Part shown: in pieces, positions 35,416 to 48,851 of the stretch
How positions within the stretch are numbered: the stretch's first letter is position 1
Layout: each line of letters begins with the position of its first letter
Source: Ziziphus jujuba
Lineage: Eukaryota > Streptophyta > Magnoliopsida > Rosales > Rhamnaceae
DNA: 64,000 nt
Reading direction: 5' to 3'
Assembly: GCF_031755915.1 (NCBI RefSeq)
Contig: NC_083386.1
Span: 2,759,001-2,823,000, forward strand
Program-made: the position numbers and the translations under genes
The notes under the pieces: generated by a model
The model's input: only the letters and a program-made list of their open reading frames with translations
Told to the model about the DNA's origin: nothing
Database searches by the model: none

Positions 35416-37539
35416 GAAAGAAGTTAAAAGACGGATAGGTTGCTGTGATGAAATTATAGAGAAGCTTCAAAAGGTAACGTCACCCTTTTTGAATGATATA
35501 ATATTTATTTTTATTATTTAAAATGTGTGAATATTTAGTGCCTGGGGCCCTGCGTAGATCACCCTTTTTTTTTTTTTAATTTTTTTTTCCTTTTTATGGT
35601 GATGGAAAAACAAATTTTTTTTTTCTGTTATTATAAAATTTAAAGTTTTTAAAATCATAGATGTGAACGTAAAAGGTTGTCACGTACGTACATAGTACCA
35701 CATCAATTGGTCATGTTTTTATCCCCCTTTTTTTTGTTTTTTTAATTACAAAGTTCGTCTTGATGAAACGAGTCTAGATCTCCTTTCTTCTTCTTCTTCT
35801 TCTTCTTCTTTTTCTTTTTCTTTTTGTTTTCTTTTTAATTTTTTTTTCTCATATCTATTATGTTATTCATAAAAGAAGACTCTTAATTCATGAATATTAT
35901 TTTTCTTTCACTTTTGTTTTTGGTAATTTGTTTAATAAAATAGAATGTAGAAAAGAAGACGAAGTGGAAGAGTGAAAAATATTAGAAAAATTTTATATTG
36001 CAACCAATTAATTGTCATTATTAATTAGCATTTTTGCAACAGGGTTTATCAATGAACAGAAATTGACCAAATACTCTTGATTTATTGATTTTCTTTTTCT
36101 TTTCTTTTTTAAACAAAAAAAACACACACATACTAGAAATGAATATCAAATTGATACATAAAAGAAACCCCATTTCATAAACTTTACATGAATCATATGC
36201 ACCTAATTACTAGTATTAGCAAGCATCTTCAAACTAACTATTACGGCTAGATTCGATCCTGGAGTTAGAATTAAAGAAAAACTTACAACTTTGTTTCACT
36301 ATATAAGATATTAAATAGATGAGAAACTCAATAATATCCAAATACCAAAACACGACACATACTAGAAGAGGAGGGAGGAAGGGAGAAAAAAAAAAAAAAA
36401 AAAAGCCCTTTTTAGTTTATGGGTTAATTTTATCGATCTTTTTTTAGATTTGATTTAAATACCATTTAATTTTTTAATTTTAATAATATTATCAATTTTT
36501 TAAAAAAATTTAAATAATTATTACTGTATCCTTTTATTATTTTATTCATCCATTCAAAATAATATCATTCATATATTTATAGAAATGCTAATTTTAGAGA
36601 ACCTATACATAATATTTTCTTAGTTTATCTTTGGCCTATTTAAAAGTGAATAAATACAAAATCAATGTTTCCAGTATACTTAACTTTTCCTTTGATTTTT
36701 TTGGAACATGTTCTTATTAAATATATCAAATTGAGGACGAGATAATTGAGTTTGCAATTTAATTTTCCTTTAAATAAAGATAAAATATGAGATTAATATG
36801 CTTAATTCTTCTTGGGAAAAAAAAAAAAAGTGATGTAATATATGTGTACGTGTCTGCGTCCTTGCAAATATATCTAATATTATTAGGCAAGACTTTAAAT
36901 CATCAACACTATCGGAAGTCACATCTGCTTTAGCATAGATATCCTTTCTAGTGGAAAGTGAGGGCTGGACATGACCTTACCAATATGGATAATTGAATCA
37001 AGTCTTCTCCAGACATTATCACGATGAAGAGAAATTAAGAAGAGAAAATTTTTTTTTTCAAAGTTTTATCCTAATTGCATTTAAATCTAATATTTTTAAA
37101 ATATTATCATTTAGATTTTATTAGTTAATTTTTAAAAATTAATTTTATTTGTTAAAGATCATAATTGTATTTTTACAGTATTATTTAATCATAAAATGAT
37201 AATTTTTAATCTTTCTATGATCATTAACTATAATAATAAATTGAAAAAAGCTAACAAAATAGATTTATTTTGATAAACAAGGAAAATTAAAAAAAATTAA
37301 TAATGATTTTTCAAAAGCGTAAAGTTTAAGTATAATTATTACAAAACTAAAAAAGTTTAAATGAAACTTGCCCATTATAAATTAAGCATGTCTAATTATA
37401 ATGGTCACCATTCTAGTAAGTACATTCCTGAATAATACACATACGTATGTAATTTTTGAAAAAAAAAAAAAACTTTTGTTTTCCATGTTAGTTTCAAATG
37501 TACGAGAAAATACATTTTTAAAGGAAAATTTAAAAACAT
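35416..37539. other. gene-free upstream region of the second carboxylesterase
   Basis: No supported gene. It has a CTT triplet run near 35786-35812, poly-A/T tracts and generally AT-rich DNA. It presumably includes regulatory sequence of the minus-strand carboxylesterase. Confidence 0.6.
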
Positions 37540-39675
37540 TTATTAAATATATTGCCATATTATAAAAGTAAAAAAAAAAACACATATTTTTCAAAAAATA
37601 AATAATTTTTATTATTTTATTCTTTTTTACGACAACATAAAATATATATATATATATATATATATGTATAAAAAAGATTTTTTAATATTTTATTCTATTC
37701 TTTAATTATTTACTATTTTTGGTTTTTTAATATATAAAATTATTACCATCTCACGAATAGTTATATTTTTATATCATATGTTAAAAATAACTAATATTAA
37801 TATATATTTAGTATCCATATTTTTTGTTGCATATTTTTTAATTTATAAGGTATTATACACATACGAACCAAATTTATAAACTTCTCATTTGCATATTTTT
37901 TTTGCCAAATTTATTTTTATATTTTTAAATAAATAAAACGTTTTATATTCATACATATTATTTATGTATTTTTACTATTCGGTACTTAACCAACTATGGT
38001 CACCGCACAATATTATGTTTTTTATTTTTTAACAACAAAATTAAATTTGTCTAAATATAAATTAACAGAAATTAATATATATTTTTTAAAATTTTATACA
38101 GATCATGATATATGTTTCCAATTAATCAACGTCACTTACTTGTTGTTGTGCATATATATATATACATGTATCATTTTGCATTTTTTTTTTTTTTTTTTTT
38201 TTTTTTGTTTCTCGAATACGTTAGGCCCATGGCGTTTGTATTGTACAAATGGTAGTGCAAAATTGACAGACTACCAACTCTTTTTTGTTTGATATGAAAG
38301 ACAGACTATTACCAATTTGTGGAGTATGCCCCAGATCAGTGGACCACTGGGGCCTGGTTGATTGAACCTGCAAGAAAAAAATGATAAAAACATTTCAAAG
38401 AGACAACCTTGAATGAGATAGGAGAGTCATTATCAAATTTCTTTTCATTTTTTGCTGAATCCGTTTTCCATGAAAAGTTTGTACTCTTTCTTGGAAATTT
38501 TCTTTCTATGTATAATATATTCTTTATTTGTCAAGAGGTTGATACAGATTTTTCTTTAGGGTCTACAGATTTCTCACTAGTACTACCATACTTTATCGCT
38601 TGGAATTTTCCATGCATTTTCCAAGGGAATTTTTTTATTATGTGCCATTCAGAAGAATATGAACGCTTAGTCAATGCTAAATATTACTTTCCACGCAAAT
38701 TCTGTTCTTGTTTTTTTCTATCTGCTTTAGTCATTATTCAAAGACAGAAAAATAAAGTTGCTTTACCAAAAATCTGTCAAACGAAAACAACAATAATCCA
38801 ACATGCAAGGATGAATATGTAAAGTGTATATGAATTCAACAGAATAATTAATTTGCTTACTAGGAAATGTATTCTGATTAATATAGCTCTTAAAATTGGA
38901 ACAATAATATTAAATAATTTAAGCTTAATTATATGTTTTATGAAAGATTAATTGTGAGACTCTAGTCAACATGATTAAACCATTTAATTTTCTCTAGCTA
39001 TATATTTAATCCACTCATGGTCAACTACTAAACCAAATACTATATATCAAGAAGAACTGTAAAATAATATTACATATAACAACGTGAACTCATGAGATGG
39101 GCATAAGAATGTGAACTCATGAGATGGGCATTCATTAATATATAATAAACGGCAGCCAAATCAGTGTTCTTCTTGTTATATTTTAATTGCTATTAATTGA
39201 CTTCTGTTTACATGTATATAATTAATTTGCTTAATAAGAAGTGATACCAAATATCATATGTGTCTTGTGTGTATATATATATATATATATATATCTAATC
39301 TACTAATTAATAATAACATGAAAAAAAAGTGGAAAAAATGACAAGTTTCTGCATATATATATATATAAAATTTCAACTTTAATAGCTATACTACACTGTG
39401 TGTGAACAAAGAATGTAAATACTACATATATACAAGAATAATGCTAGAGGTATCCTGACAAAAAATGTACGAAATCAACATATATTATTATTTAATTATA
39501 TATATTTATTATTTAAAAATTTTATTATATTTAAATTATATTAATATATTAATTAATTAAATAACGATACATATACTTCTAATATTACTTTATATATAGT
39601 AGATTTATAATAGGAAGGTAATTGCAAAGAAAGAAATTATTTCTATACAAAAAGGAGAGAAGATGATTATCAATT
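37540..39675. repeat. segmental-duplication block X, copy 1
   Basis: This 2.1-kb non-coding stretch is colinear with 59801-61969. Sharp landmarks are ATTGCCATATTATA at the left edge, GGCGTTTGTATTGTACAAA near 38231, GAACTCATGAGATGGGCAT (present twice near 39084 and 39113), and AGAGAAGATGATTATCAAT at the right edge. A more diverged copy of its middle part is at 49380-50030. No convincing protein; the longest frame (38409-38822) is not preserved in the copies. Confidence 0.85.
39434..39590. mobile_element. MITE-like element
   Basis: About 157 bp, very AT-rich, with imperfect terminal inverted repeats: AATAATGCTAGAGGTAT at the left, and AGTAATATTAGAAGTAT reading inward from the right. The same element lies in the duplicate block at 61729-61886, so it predates the duplication. 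No coding capacity. Confidence 0.55.
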
Positions 39676-39756
39676 ATTCCAAGCCAGACTTGAGAAAGGG
39701 GCACCTTCACCCAAATTGCAAATTATCGTAGATTTTTTATTCATGTAGCGTAATGG

Positions 39757-39788
<32 letters not shown>

Positions 39789-41180
39789 CTATGATTAGAT
39801 TATGAATGTTCCTATAATTTCTTTATAGGAAATTATTGAAAAAAAGTGTGCTTTCCATACATTTATTATTATTATTATTATTATTATTATCTTTTTTGCT
39901 CCCCACTAATTAATAATTAAAACAGAGATTCTGGACATTTATACAATAGCCTCCAAAATCTTGGCTGTTAAAGCAGGCATACAAACAAATTATTAAAACG
40001 ACTTCAGAATGTTCACATTAATTCTAGTGAGATTCTGTTTTTTTATTTAGAGAAAATAAGGATTTTTATATGAATGTACGTTATTGTTATTATTATTATA
40101 ATAATAAAGTTTATTTCGTGTAGGGGAAGAATTGTTATACTGATTTGGGCCGAAGCCCGACTTTGAATTGGAGACGCGGAAATGGTTAAGGAAGTGCTCC
40201 TCACATAAACAAATGGGCTTCACAACGGAGGGCCTTTAGTATGGAACGGGTCTAACTTAGTTCATCCCCACCACACAAATTTTTTATATTTTAAATTCTT
40301 TGTCATTAGAGCTTTGCTTTTGGGTTGTATATATTTGGCCTTTCTCCTCAAATGAAACATTTTTTTTTTTTTTTCAGTTTTTGTTTGAAAGGTTTTTTTC
40401 AAATGAAACTTGAGCATATCAATTTACTTATAGAGTTATAAGCTTGGAAAATTTTTTTAAGAGAAAAAAGAAGAAGAAAAAGAAAAGAGTAAACTTAAAT
40501 TTGAAAACCATCTAAATTTGTTTTCAAAAAAACTGGACTCACAGGATTCAACTTCCAAGGTGGATTATATAGAAATTTTTTTTGAGTGAACTTCAAAAGG
40601 AAAATTTTGCATGATGATGAGTTGAAGAAGAAGGGGGCCTTGAAAACGATGGTGTTTTGATGGGGGAAGAGGTTGCTTGGCCTCCAAGCCAGGAGAATAA
40701 TTTTGGATAGTGTTTGGTGGGATCGTGAGGAGTTAAGAGGAGGATGTAGTGGTTTGGATGATTGGAGTGGTGTTGGAGTAAGTGGGTTGAGATGAAATTA
40801 AGGATTTGGATGAGAGAAAAAAAAGTGTTTCGAAGTTAAAGGAAATTATATTAGAGATTTGGGAGATAATCTTAAAATGATGTTATCTGTAATGTCAGAA
40901 GAAATATCACAATTGAAATTAGACGAGGACGCACTAGTAGTTGCCGCTAATAATCCTTTTCTTTTGGGTGCGCGGGTTTCCATTGATATACGTAGCATAA
41001 TGAATAACAAGAATAAGTAGCTCAAGAAATTAAAAAAAAAAAAAAGGATCTCTTCATAATATTATATAATATCATTATATAAAATATCAATATTGATTAA
41101 TTTATTTTAACAATTAACATTATATCTTTTTATAATTCATTTTGGTTGCTTTCAATTTTTTTGAAAAATATACCGTTGGA

Positions 41181-41214
<34 letters not shown>

Positions 41215-41419
41215 GGGGGGGGGGGGATTTTGATATCAGTGTTCAAACTTAGACGTTTTGTAGTTTTGGAAAACAGATAACAAATTGAATGTGCTTTGTA
41301 TGGTAAATGTTTCGTTTCTTATGAGAAAAAAAGGACACATCAATGAGAAAATTTGGGCGTTTCAGATAATGAGATTCAAACCAAAAAAAAAAAAAAAGAA
41401 AAAAAAAGAAAAAAAAATT
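39676..41419. other. spacer upstream of the first NBS remnant
   Basis: No supported gene. It holds (TA)n near 39762-39787 and an ATT run near 39866-39890. A segment at 40140-40520 is also partly present at 50060-50330 (shared GGGCCTT..TATGGA.CGGGTC and GAAAACCATCT). A T30-G13 tract is at 41184-41226. Confidence 0.6.
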
Positions 41420-42125
41420 GATGAGATTAGATTTGCCAAAGCAATTCTTGAATCTATCAAAATGAATTGCCAAAATTAGAAATATTGGAAGCTGTATTGC
41501 ATGCAATTATTTCTGGATATCTATGAAGGGAAACTAGTTCCTTCTTATCCTAAATGATGTATGGAATGATAACGGCGAAAAATAGGAATAACCACTTAAA
41601 TGGGATGGTTTAATTAGGAAGTAAAATCTTAATAATAACAAGAAGAAAAAGGAAGTTGCTAATAATGATGGGAGTAGTCACCCAAATGATCAACATGGAA
41701 ATTGTTGTCCGAGAAGCAATATTGGTTAATATTCATCCCCCTTGCATGCAGGTAAAGAAGAGTACAAAAAATTGCAAGCAAGTGCAAAGGCTTGCTTCTT
41801 TTAGGAAAGACCTTAATTAGGGGGTGTTTGATATGTTTTAAAGAGACTAAAAAGGATTGTGAGGATGTTGTATCTAGTAGAATATGGTAATTGCCAGATG
41901 ACAACATCAAACTATTCACTCCATTCTTGTTGAGTTATTATAATATGTCTCCTCTCAAAAAACGTTTTCTTTTATAGTGTTCGTTATTTTCTAAAGATTA
42001 TGAGAATGAGAAAGATGGCTTTATTGAAATGTGGATATCATAAGGCTATTTAAATAGCAGTCAAAATACGGAGAAAGAAGGTCAACATTGCTGTTAAAAA
42101 TCTAACCTTGCTTTCTTGAAACAAA
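41420..42125 (+). pseudogene. NBS-LRR remnant (NB-ARC fragment), copy 1
   Basis: Decayed relative of the gene at 43380. It begins RFAKAILESIK (compare KVAKAIIESLK), then a kinase-2-like stretch (ATGATGTATGGAATGATAAC near 41555), a GLPL-region relic near 41775-41800 (GCAAGTGCAAAGGCTTGC), and a late-NB-ARC segment near 41925-42090 (FLLSYYNMSP and a WMSQGYL-like relic). Many stops and indels. It lies about 1 kb upstream of the intact gene in the same orientation. Confidence 0.8.
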
Positions 42126-42593
42126 TGAGCAATATGTACCACCAATATCTCTATGTATTACACCTAACCTAAGCAATTAGTTATCCACATGTGATTAGAG
42201 AAGATTAAACACTTGTGCAGTGGGGCATGCATGCAAGATGAGTTTTGAGGAAAATGTAGTTCATAGTTAAAAGCCACTTTGATCAGTTCATGAAGAAGTA
42301 ATTATTTATAAAGAGAAAATTTTAAAATTGAAGAAAGTTCTCATTTACAACATTTGTACAAGATTGGTTCAACCATAAATGCATTGTCATGCGTGGTAAA
42401 AGGTTTTGTTTCTTTTTTTTTGGTGAAAAGAAGATGTTGTAGCACACAAGATGGAAACAACAATTGGAGCATATTTTGTGAAAATATTTAGAGCTGTTTA
42501 TTTGGGCTTGTGATGCGAGGCATGCCCCAAGAGATGATTAAAACAGAGTTCTCAATGCAAAAAGTGATTAAAACTGAAAACAGAGTTCTCTCT

Positions 42594-42594
<1 letters not shown>

Positions 42595-42637
<43 letters not shown>
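42595..42637. repeat. poly-T tract (43 T)
   Basis: An uninterrupted run of 43 T. The corresponding place in the duplicate (about 52310-52360) has an interrupted T-rich stretch instead. Confidence 0.95.
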
Positions 42638-42639
<2 letters not shown>

Positions 42640-43264
42640 AGTAAGTAAAAGGGTAACGGCCAAACAAAATGAAAGGTAACGAACTTTTACTTAATGTGCT
42701 CCTGCATAATTTTTTTTCCAGATCATTATTTATTTATTTGTGAACTTGTGCTAACTGAGATATTTGGGGAGTAAATATGTTTTTTTTTTTTTTTTTTTTT
42801 TTGGGTCTCTAGCTCCAAAAATTTATCAAAAACAAAAACCAAGTGATGTTTAAACTATAAATCTTATTATTTATCATCATTCATGATAATCATCATTTTA
42901 TGTGATAAAATTTGATCGAAATATTTAATTTTATTTTTTATTCTAAAATAACTATTTAAATTAGCAAACCGCTTACAGACTTTACCAGTGATTATTCATA
43001 ACCGGTTATGACAAATAGCATTTATATTAAAAAGCAAGGTATTTAAGAAAAGAAACACGTCTAGTATCTTTATGTGGAAAAGAAAGAATGTAATACCAGT
43101 CTTGCTTTGAAATTTTTGTCTAAGTTGTCAACAAAATAAACTCTCACTCACTCCTCCTCTATACCTTCCTAATCAATCAATACTCCAAAGAGAGACAAAA
43201 ATATCAATGCCTTTCTTCTCACCAGTTTAACTCCATCTTATATTCTTTTAGACTTAATTATCAT

Positions 43265-43272
43265 TATAAAAG
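43265..43272 (+). promoter_or_regulatory. candidate TATA box of the NBS-LRR gene
   Basis: TATAAAAG lies 115 bp upstream of the chosen ATG. The colinear position in the truncated copy (about 58350) has been replaced by a poly-A stretch. Confidence 0.5.
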
Positions 43273-43379
43273 GGGAATTGATGGGTGAATTACAAGAAAT
43301 ACAATTCACTAGCCTTGTTCTATCTTCATCTCTGCTATCTATCTCTTTCAATCTCTCCCACTTTAATTTCCATCGAATT

Positions 43380-46267
43380 ATGGCGGAGTCTTTGGTTTCT
43401 GGGGTGCTGGGGCAGTTGGCTTCCATCACAATGAAAGAGCTGAGGCTAGCGAAGGATGCTGTTAAAAGCATATCCAGTCTCAGAAAAAAGCTCAAAGACA
43501 TACAAGCTGTGCTGGAGGACGCCGAAAGGAAACAACTGGACGATGCCCGTATTAGACGTTGGTTGGATGAGCTCACTGATGTTTCTTACGACATCGATGA
43601 TGTGCTGGACAAGTGGAGCTCTGAAACTCTCAAATCCGAAATTCACAAACGTGTGGAAGCGGAAGAAAACGGTCACCGGCAAAAAGCAGCTGTTAAGAAG
43701 AAGAAGAAGGTATGTCTTCCATTGATCTCTTCTTGCTTTTGTTTCAACCAACTTAAACTAGTTGGTGTTCGCGGAGATATTGCTCACCGAATCAAAAGGC
43801 TTAATGAAACATTAGAAGAGATTGCCAAAGAGAAACAACAATACTCTTTGGAAACAACAAAAGTTGCTCAAAAGCAGACAAGAGAGACTATCTCCATTGT
43901 TGATGAGTCTCAAGTGTACGGTCTGGATGGGCCTAAGAATGTACTAATTGAGAAGTTGCTCAGTGAGAGTAGTGAAGGGCGGCCTGGTGGTGGTAAATCA
44001 GTTCCTGTTATCATCCCTATTGTGGGGATGGGGGGGATTGGGAAAACCACTCTTGCCCAACTTGCATTCAATGATGAAAAGATCAAAACACACTTCTCTG
44101 AGCGGATGTGGGCGTGTGTTTCAGACCCTTTTGACGAGATTAAAGTTGCCAAAGCAATCATTGAATCTCTCAAAGGTAGTCACCAAAATTTAGAAACATT
44201 GGAAGCTTTATTCCAACGTATTCGGGAATCCATCGAGGGAAAGAAGTTCTTGCTTGTCCTAGATGATGTATGGAGTGATGACCGTGACAAATGGGAAAAA
44301 TTCATACAACTGCTTAGATTGGGTGCTGTAGGAAGTAGAGTGTTGGTAACAACCAGAAAAGTGGAAGTTGCTACTATGATGGGAGCAGCCGCAGAAATGA
44401 TTACCCTGCAACTGCTGTCTGATGAGTATTGTTGGTCAATATTCAGCGGACTTGCATTCAGGGGAAGAAATAGTGAGGAGTGCAAACAATTAGAGAGAGT
44501 TGGGAGGCAAATTGCAAGCAAGTGCAAAGGCTTGCCTCTTGTAGCAAAGAGCTTAGGAAGTTTGATGTGTTCCAAGGTGACTGAAAATGAGTGGGAGGAT
44601 GTTCTATCTAGTAGATTCTGGGAATTGAAAGATGAACAAACCAAAACTTTTGCTCCATTCTTCTTGAGCTATTATGATTTGTCTCCTAGAGTAAGACGTT
44701 GCTTCTCTTATTGTTCTTTATTTCCTAAAGATTATAACTTTGACGCAGCTGAGTTGATTGAAATGTGGATGTCACAAGGTTATTTAAGTGGTAGTCAAAA
44801 TCCGGAGGAAGAAGGTAAAAAGTGCTTTCAAAGTTTAACCATGCGGTCTTTCTTTCAAGATTTCCGAATAGATTTTGATCAAACAATTATAGGATGCAAA
44901 ATGCACGACATATTGCACGACTTTGCCCAATTTTTGACAAGAAACGAATGCTTTACCATGAGAGTTGAAGTTGATATGGAGAAAACAGAGCCTCCTAGTG
45001 TTGAAAAGATCCGTCACTCTTGGTTGGCATTGGCACCTAATTTTCCCAAAATTCCTACTTCAATATTTGATCAAAGTAGCCTGCGTTCCCTTTTCATACA
45101 ATGTACTTCAGATACTAGTTTAGATGATAAAAATATGGTGTTCTTTCATCAAAACTTTCGTTATCTGAAACATCTTAGAACACTAGGTTTGATATCTAGC
45201 AAAATAACAAAGGTTCCAGAGCAAATTGGGCGGTTGATACATTTGAGATATCTCAACTTATTTCAGAGTCGTAATTTGCAAGAATTGGCTGATGAAGTAT
45301 GTGATTTATGTAATTTACAAAGCTTAAGAATTGAAGGATGCAGCCGGCTTCAAAGACTTCCAGAAGGGATGGGAAAGCTAGTGAATTTGAGACACCTTTA
45401 CATGCGTGGCTGTAAAGAATTGGTGGGTTTGCCGAAAGGAATTGGTGGACTAACTCAACTTCGTACACTAGACACAATGTTTATACCAAAGAAGAATGAA
45501 GCAGCATATTTTTTGAGTCTAGGAGATTTGAAAAGTTTGAAGCACCTTCGATTTCAAAGGTATATTTTTGAAATAACCAAGTGCTGTAATTTGATAAATC
45601 GGAGCGAGAGGGAGCTAATGTATTGGGAATGTCTTGTATATCTAATTCTAAATTTTGGAGAGGCTGATAAAAAGGAGGAAATTAGAGACGAAGAAGATGA
45701 ATTTGGGATACTTGAAGCCTTACAACCACATCCAAGCTTGAGAGGTTTACTAATCACTGAGTACAAGGGTACCAGTTTGTATCCCAAATGGATGAAGGAG
45801 TTGAAAAAGTTGATGGGGCTCCACATTACAAACTGCAAGCAGTGTGAGAGTTTACCTCCTTTGGGAAACCTCCTACCTTCACTCGAAGACCTTGTGATTA
45901 GTGGTTTGGATAAAGTGAAAAAGATAGGTGATGAGTTTCTGGGACTTGGAGTGGAGCAAGCTGAAGCTGTCTCATTCCCAAAACTGAAAGTGCTTGGGTT
46001 TTACAACATGCGGGATTGGGAAGATTGGGAAGGCACTGCACGCACTAGTCTTCGATCGGGAGTTATGCCGTGTCTCGATGTCTTAATAATTGAAAATTGT
46101 GGCAATCTCAAATCACTACCACCCTTTCTCAAACTCACTCCATTGCACACTCTGTGTATCAACTCCTGCGGGGTGCTATTACAATCTCTGCTAAACTCAG
46201 AAGAGGAGTTGACCAAGATTTCTCACATCCCATGCATCATCATTGATGGTCAGAGGTACAATTTTAT

Positions 46268-46319
<52 letters not shown>

Positions 46320-46450
46320 GCTTTATTTAAATTAATTAATGGTTTAATTTGACACATCCTTTTTATTTTTAATTTTTCGTTTTTCCTTTTTAAATTAAAT
46401 AAATAAATAATTCGATTACCAACAATTGCTAAAATTGCAGGCTATGTTGA
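43380..46450 (+). CDS. CC-NBS-LRR (CNL) disease-resistance protein, RGA type
   Basis: Predicted intracellular immune receptor. The CDS is 43380-46255 joined to 46441-46450, 961 aa. Start: MAESLVSGVLGQLASI is the standard RGA N-terminus; an in-frame upstream ATG at 43281 adds 33 atypical residues. Coiled-coil/Rx-N region is about 1-175, with SYDIDDVLDKW at 69-79. NB-ARC motifs: P-loop GMGGIGKTT 216-224, kinase-2 LLVLDDVW 291-298, GSRVLVTTR 318-326, GLPL 384-387, CFSYCSLFP 441-449, MHD 508-510. LRRs run from about 590 to the end. Unspliced, the frame runs through a (TC)n(TA)n microsatellite to 46352. A good donor (AGAG|GTACAA at 46255) and acceptor (ATTGCAG at 46440) instead give an end of GQRLC. 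All nucleotide-binding motifs look intact, so probably functional. It belongs to a local cluster of decayed relatives. Confidence 0.9.
46270..46319. repeat. (TC)n(TA)n compound microsatellite in the 3' intron
   Basis: A CT run followed by a TA run just after the proposed splice donor of the NBS-LRR gene. If unspliced it would encode Leu-Ser and Tyr-Ile repeats. Confidence 0.9.
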
Positions 46451-46821
46451 TCAGAGTAGAACATCAGCAACAATGATATTTCATTTGATTTCTAAATCAA
46501 CTCGTAATATATGGAAATTAAGGTACACATCCACTTCTTATAATTCGGTTTAAAATTGCTATGCCTCCAATAATCCTCATCTGGTTTTAACTTGTTTTCC
46601 TTGGCTAGACAACAATATTGAACGATTAATAAAAGCATTTTCCAATTTGTTCAAGTGCTTATTCCTTTCGACCTGTTGTAAGTCGCTGTGATGGTCATGC
46701 ATTCCATATAATCTCGTATGACAAGCTATTTCATTTCCATCCAAAACTCAAATACATTATGCATTCCTATTTACTAATAATCATTTGTATATCATTTCAT
46801 TCAAAATATAATTATTAATCT

Positions 46822-46861
<40 letters not shown>

Positions 46862-48851
46862 ATGATTGTTATTCTGGTTTTTTGGACAGACTCCAGAGCT
46901 CTATAGGAAGTGTTGTTTGCTACAAATATATATAAATTGTTTTTATTCCATTTGTATCTGTACCTGTCTTCACTTTTACAGGTTATTAATCATTATGTTT
47001 TAGATAGATTTAGTTTATATTTCTCTGTATTTTTTTTTTTTCATTTTTTCCATCTTTTCTTCTAATTGTGCTTCCTGATTTCTTAAGGTTGTAGCATGTA
47101 TTCCAAAAAGGATACTTTCATTCCAAACAGCAAACACAGCTTTTAAGTCTATATGTAGTGTTTTTCTAAGTTATATATTTTTACATAATGTATGATTAAC
47201 CAATAATTTGCTTCTCAACCTAGTTCTGTATACCGTTAGCAAACAAATTATTTTTCTAACTTTTGCATTCTTGATTTCATTATAATTATTCCTAAAACTG
47301 AAAAAGCTCTGCCTTTTACAAAACGGTGAACTGGGAAGAATGACAATTAGGTTATGAACCAAATTAAAGCTGGAGTGATGTTTATGCTATGTATATCTTT
47401 GCATTGGTATATAACTTTGCTTTGTCTTGTATTTTTTTATAATGTTAAAAAAATAATGTTAAAGGTATCAAAAAGTTTTCCAAAAAATTTATTCAAAACT
47501 GATGCTTTGTTATTTTACTGATTGTAAAATCAATATTTATCTAAATATTAAAAAGTGAATGCTTGAATAAATAAATAAAATTAATCATAAACAAATAAGA
47601 TAATAATAGCTGGTATCTTTTTTTTTTTTTTGGGTAAATTAATACTAGCTCATCTTTTGATAAAACATCATGGTACTCCTAGCAGTATTCTTGTTAATGT
47701 TATAATTATTTTCTCTTTTATTCTTTTGAACTTAGTGAAAGTGATGAGATGTGCCCATTGGATAGGGTTACTATGTTTTAAATGTTATTTTATTTATTAT
47801 TTTGCAGGATTCGTATGAGCTCTCCAGTTCATCATTAATCTCTCAAGTGTAACACCAAAAGGACTTGAATATAATAACTACAATTTTAATTCAATAAATT
47901 TGCAATTATTGAATTGCATGTAATCAAAACTTTAAATGTAATAAAGTAGTTATTTATTTGAAACACGAAAAGCACTTAAATGTAACGATGTTGTTATTTA
48001 TATGTTGCTATATTGAATTGCAAGTCTTTATATCTTTTTTTGTAATCCAAAGCTACATAGTTTGTCCCTTTAAGAAAATCCAGAGGTAAAAGTCACTTTT
48101 TTTAATTTTTAATTCATTTTCTTTTTCGGGTAGTGATGTGTTTGAATCCTCCAGCTTGCTGGCAATAACTTAATAATAATGGAAATTCTGTTTTCGAACA
48201 TGGACAAGCAAATGCTTCTTCAGAAATATGTATCAAATGCTCAATAATCATAAAAAATTTTGTTCACCATACATAAATTCCAACTAATATATTAACCAAA
48301 CATGGTCTAGTATTAGAAAAGTAAGAAATTATAATCCTCCCATATTACATAAAACTTAATGCATGGAACAGTTTTGCCCGTTGATAATTGTTTTGATGTG
48401 AATAATTTGATATTAGCCTACCATGCTGATTATTTGATGTGCCAACTGCCAAGAGTAATCTATGTTTTATAATTGTTTTGATATCATATTTATATCTTAA
48501 CCCCCACCCATGTTACCGTTAATAATGAACAGGTTTATTTTGACAAAACACATCAATCTTTAGTACTGTTCAGGGATTCTATTTCTACTCTCAATTTGGT
48601 TCTTGGTTTAGACAAGGTCAGAAAATAATTGCAAAAACCAAGGAAAAGGCTTTTTCCACAAGTACAAGAATTTTGCATTCATGTTTCCTGGTTTCCAACC
48701 ACAGAGCAGTAGCACTATTGATACTGAAATTCACGTTTTTGTATTGATACAAAATACCAAAAATCCATCCGGATGAAAATTTGACTCTTCTTTAGGCATA
48801 TCATTTAACAAATTAAACCGAAAGAAAGAGACCCCAGTCACCACCTTTAAC
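46451..48851 (+). other. probable 3' UTR with introns of the NBS-LRR gene, then spacer
   Basis: No protein-coding gene seen. Good splice-like sites suggest further non-coding 3' exons: a donor TTAAG|GTACAC near 46522, an acceptor TTTTTGGACAG near 46890, and an acceptor TTTTGCAG near 47808 followed by a GC-richer exon-like stretch. RGA genes often have such introns. A (TA)n run lies at about 46831-46858. A poly(A) region may lie near 47890-47950 (AATAAA-like words). Confidence 0.4.

Noticed and set aside
38409..38822. 137-codon plus-strand frame in block X
   Set aside because: The equivalent place in the copy at 60.66-61.1 kb is broken by indels and the peptide is Phe-rich without motifs, so it is treated as non-coding.
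43281..43379. In-frame upstream start for the NBS-LRR gene
   Set aside because: It adds 33 residues unlike any Rx-type N-terminus and lies just after the TATA box. MAES at 43380 matches the family start.
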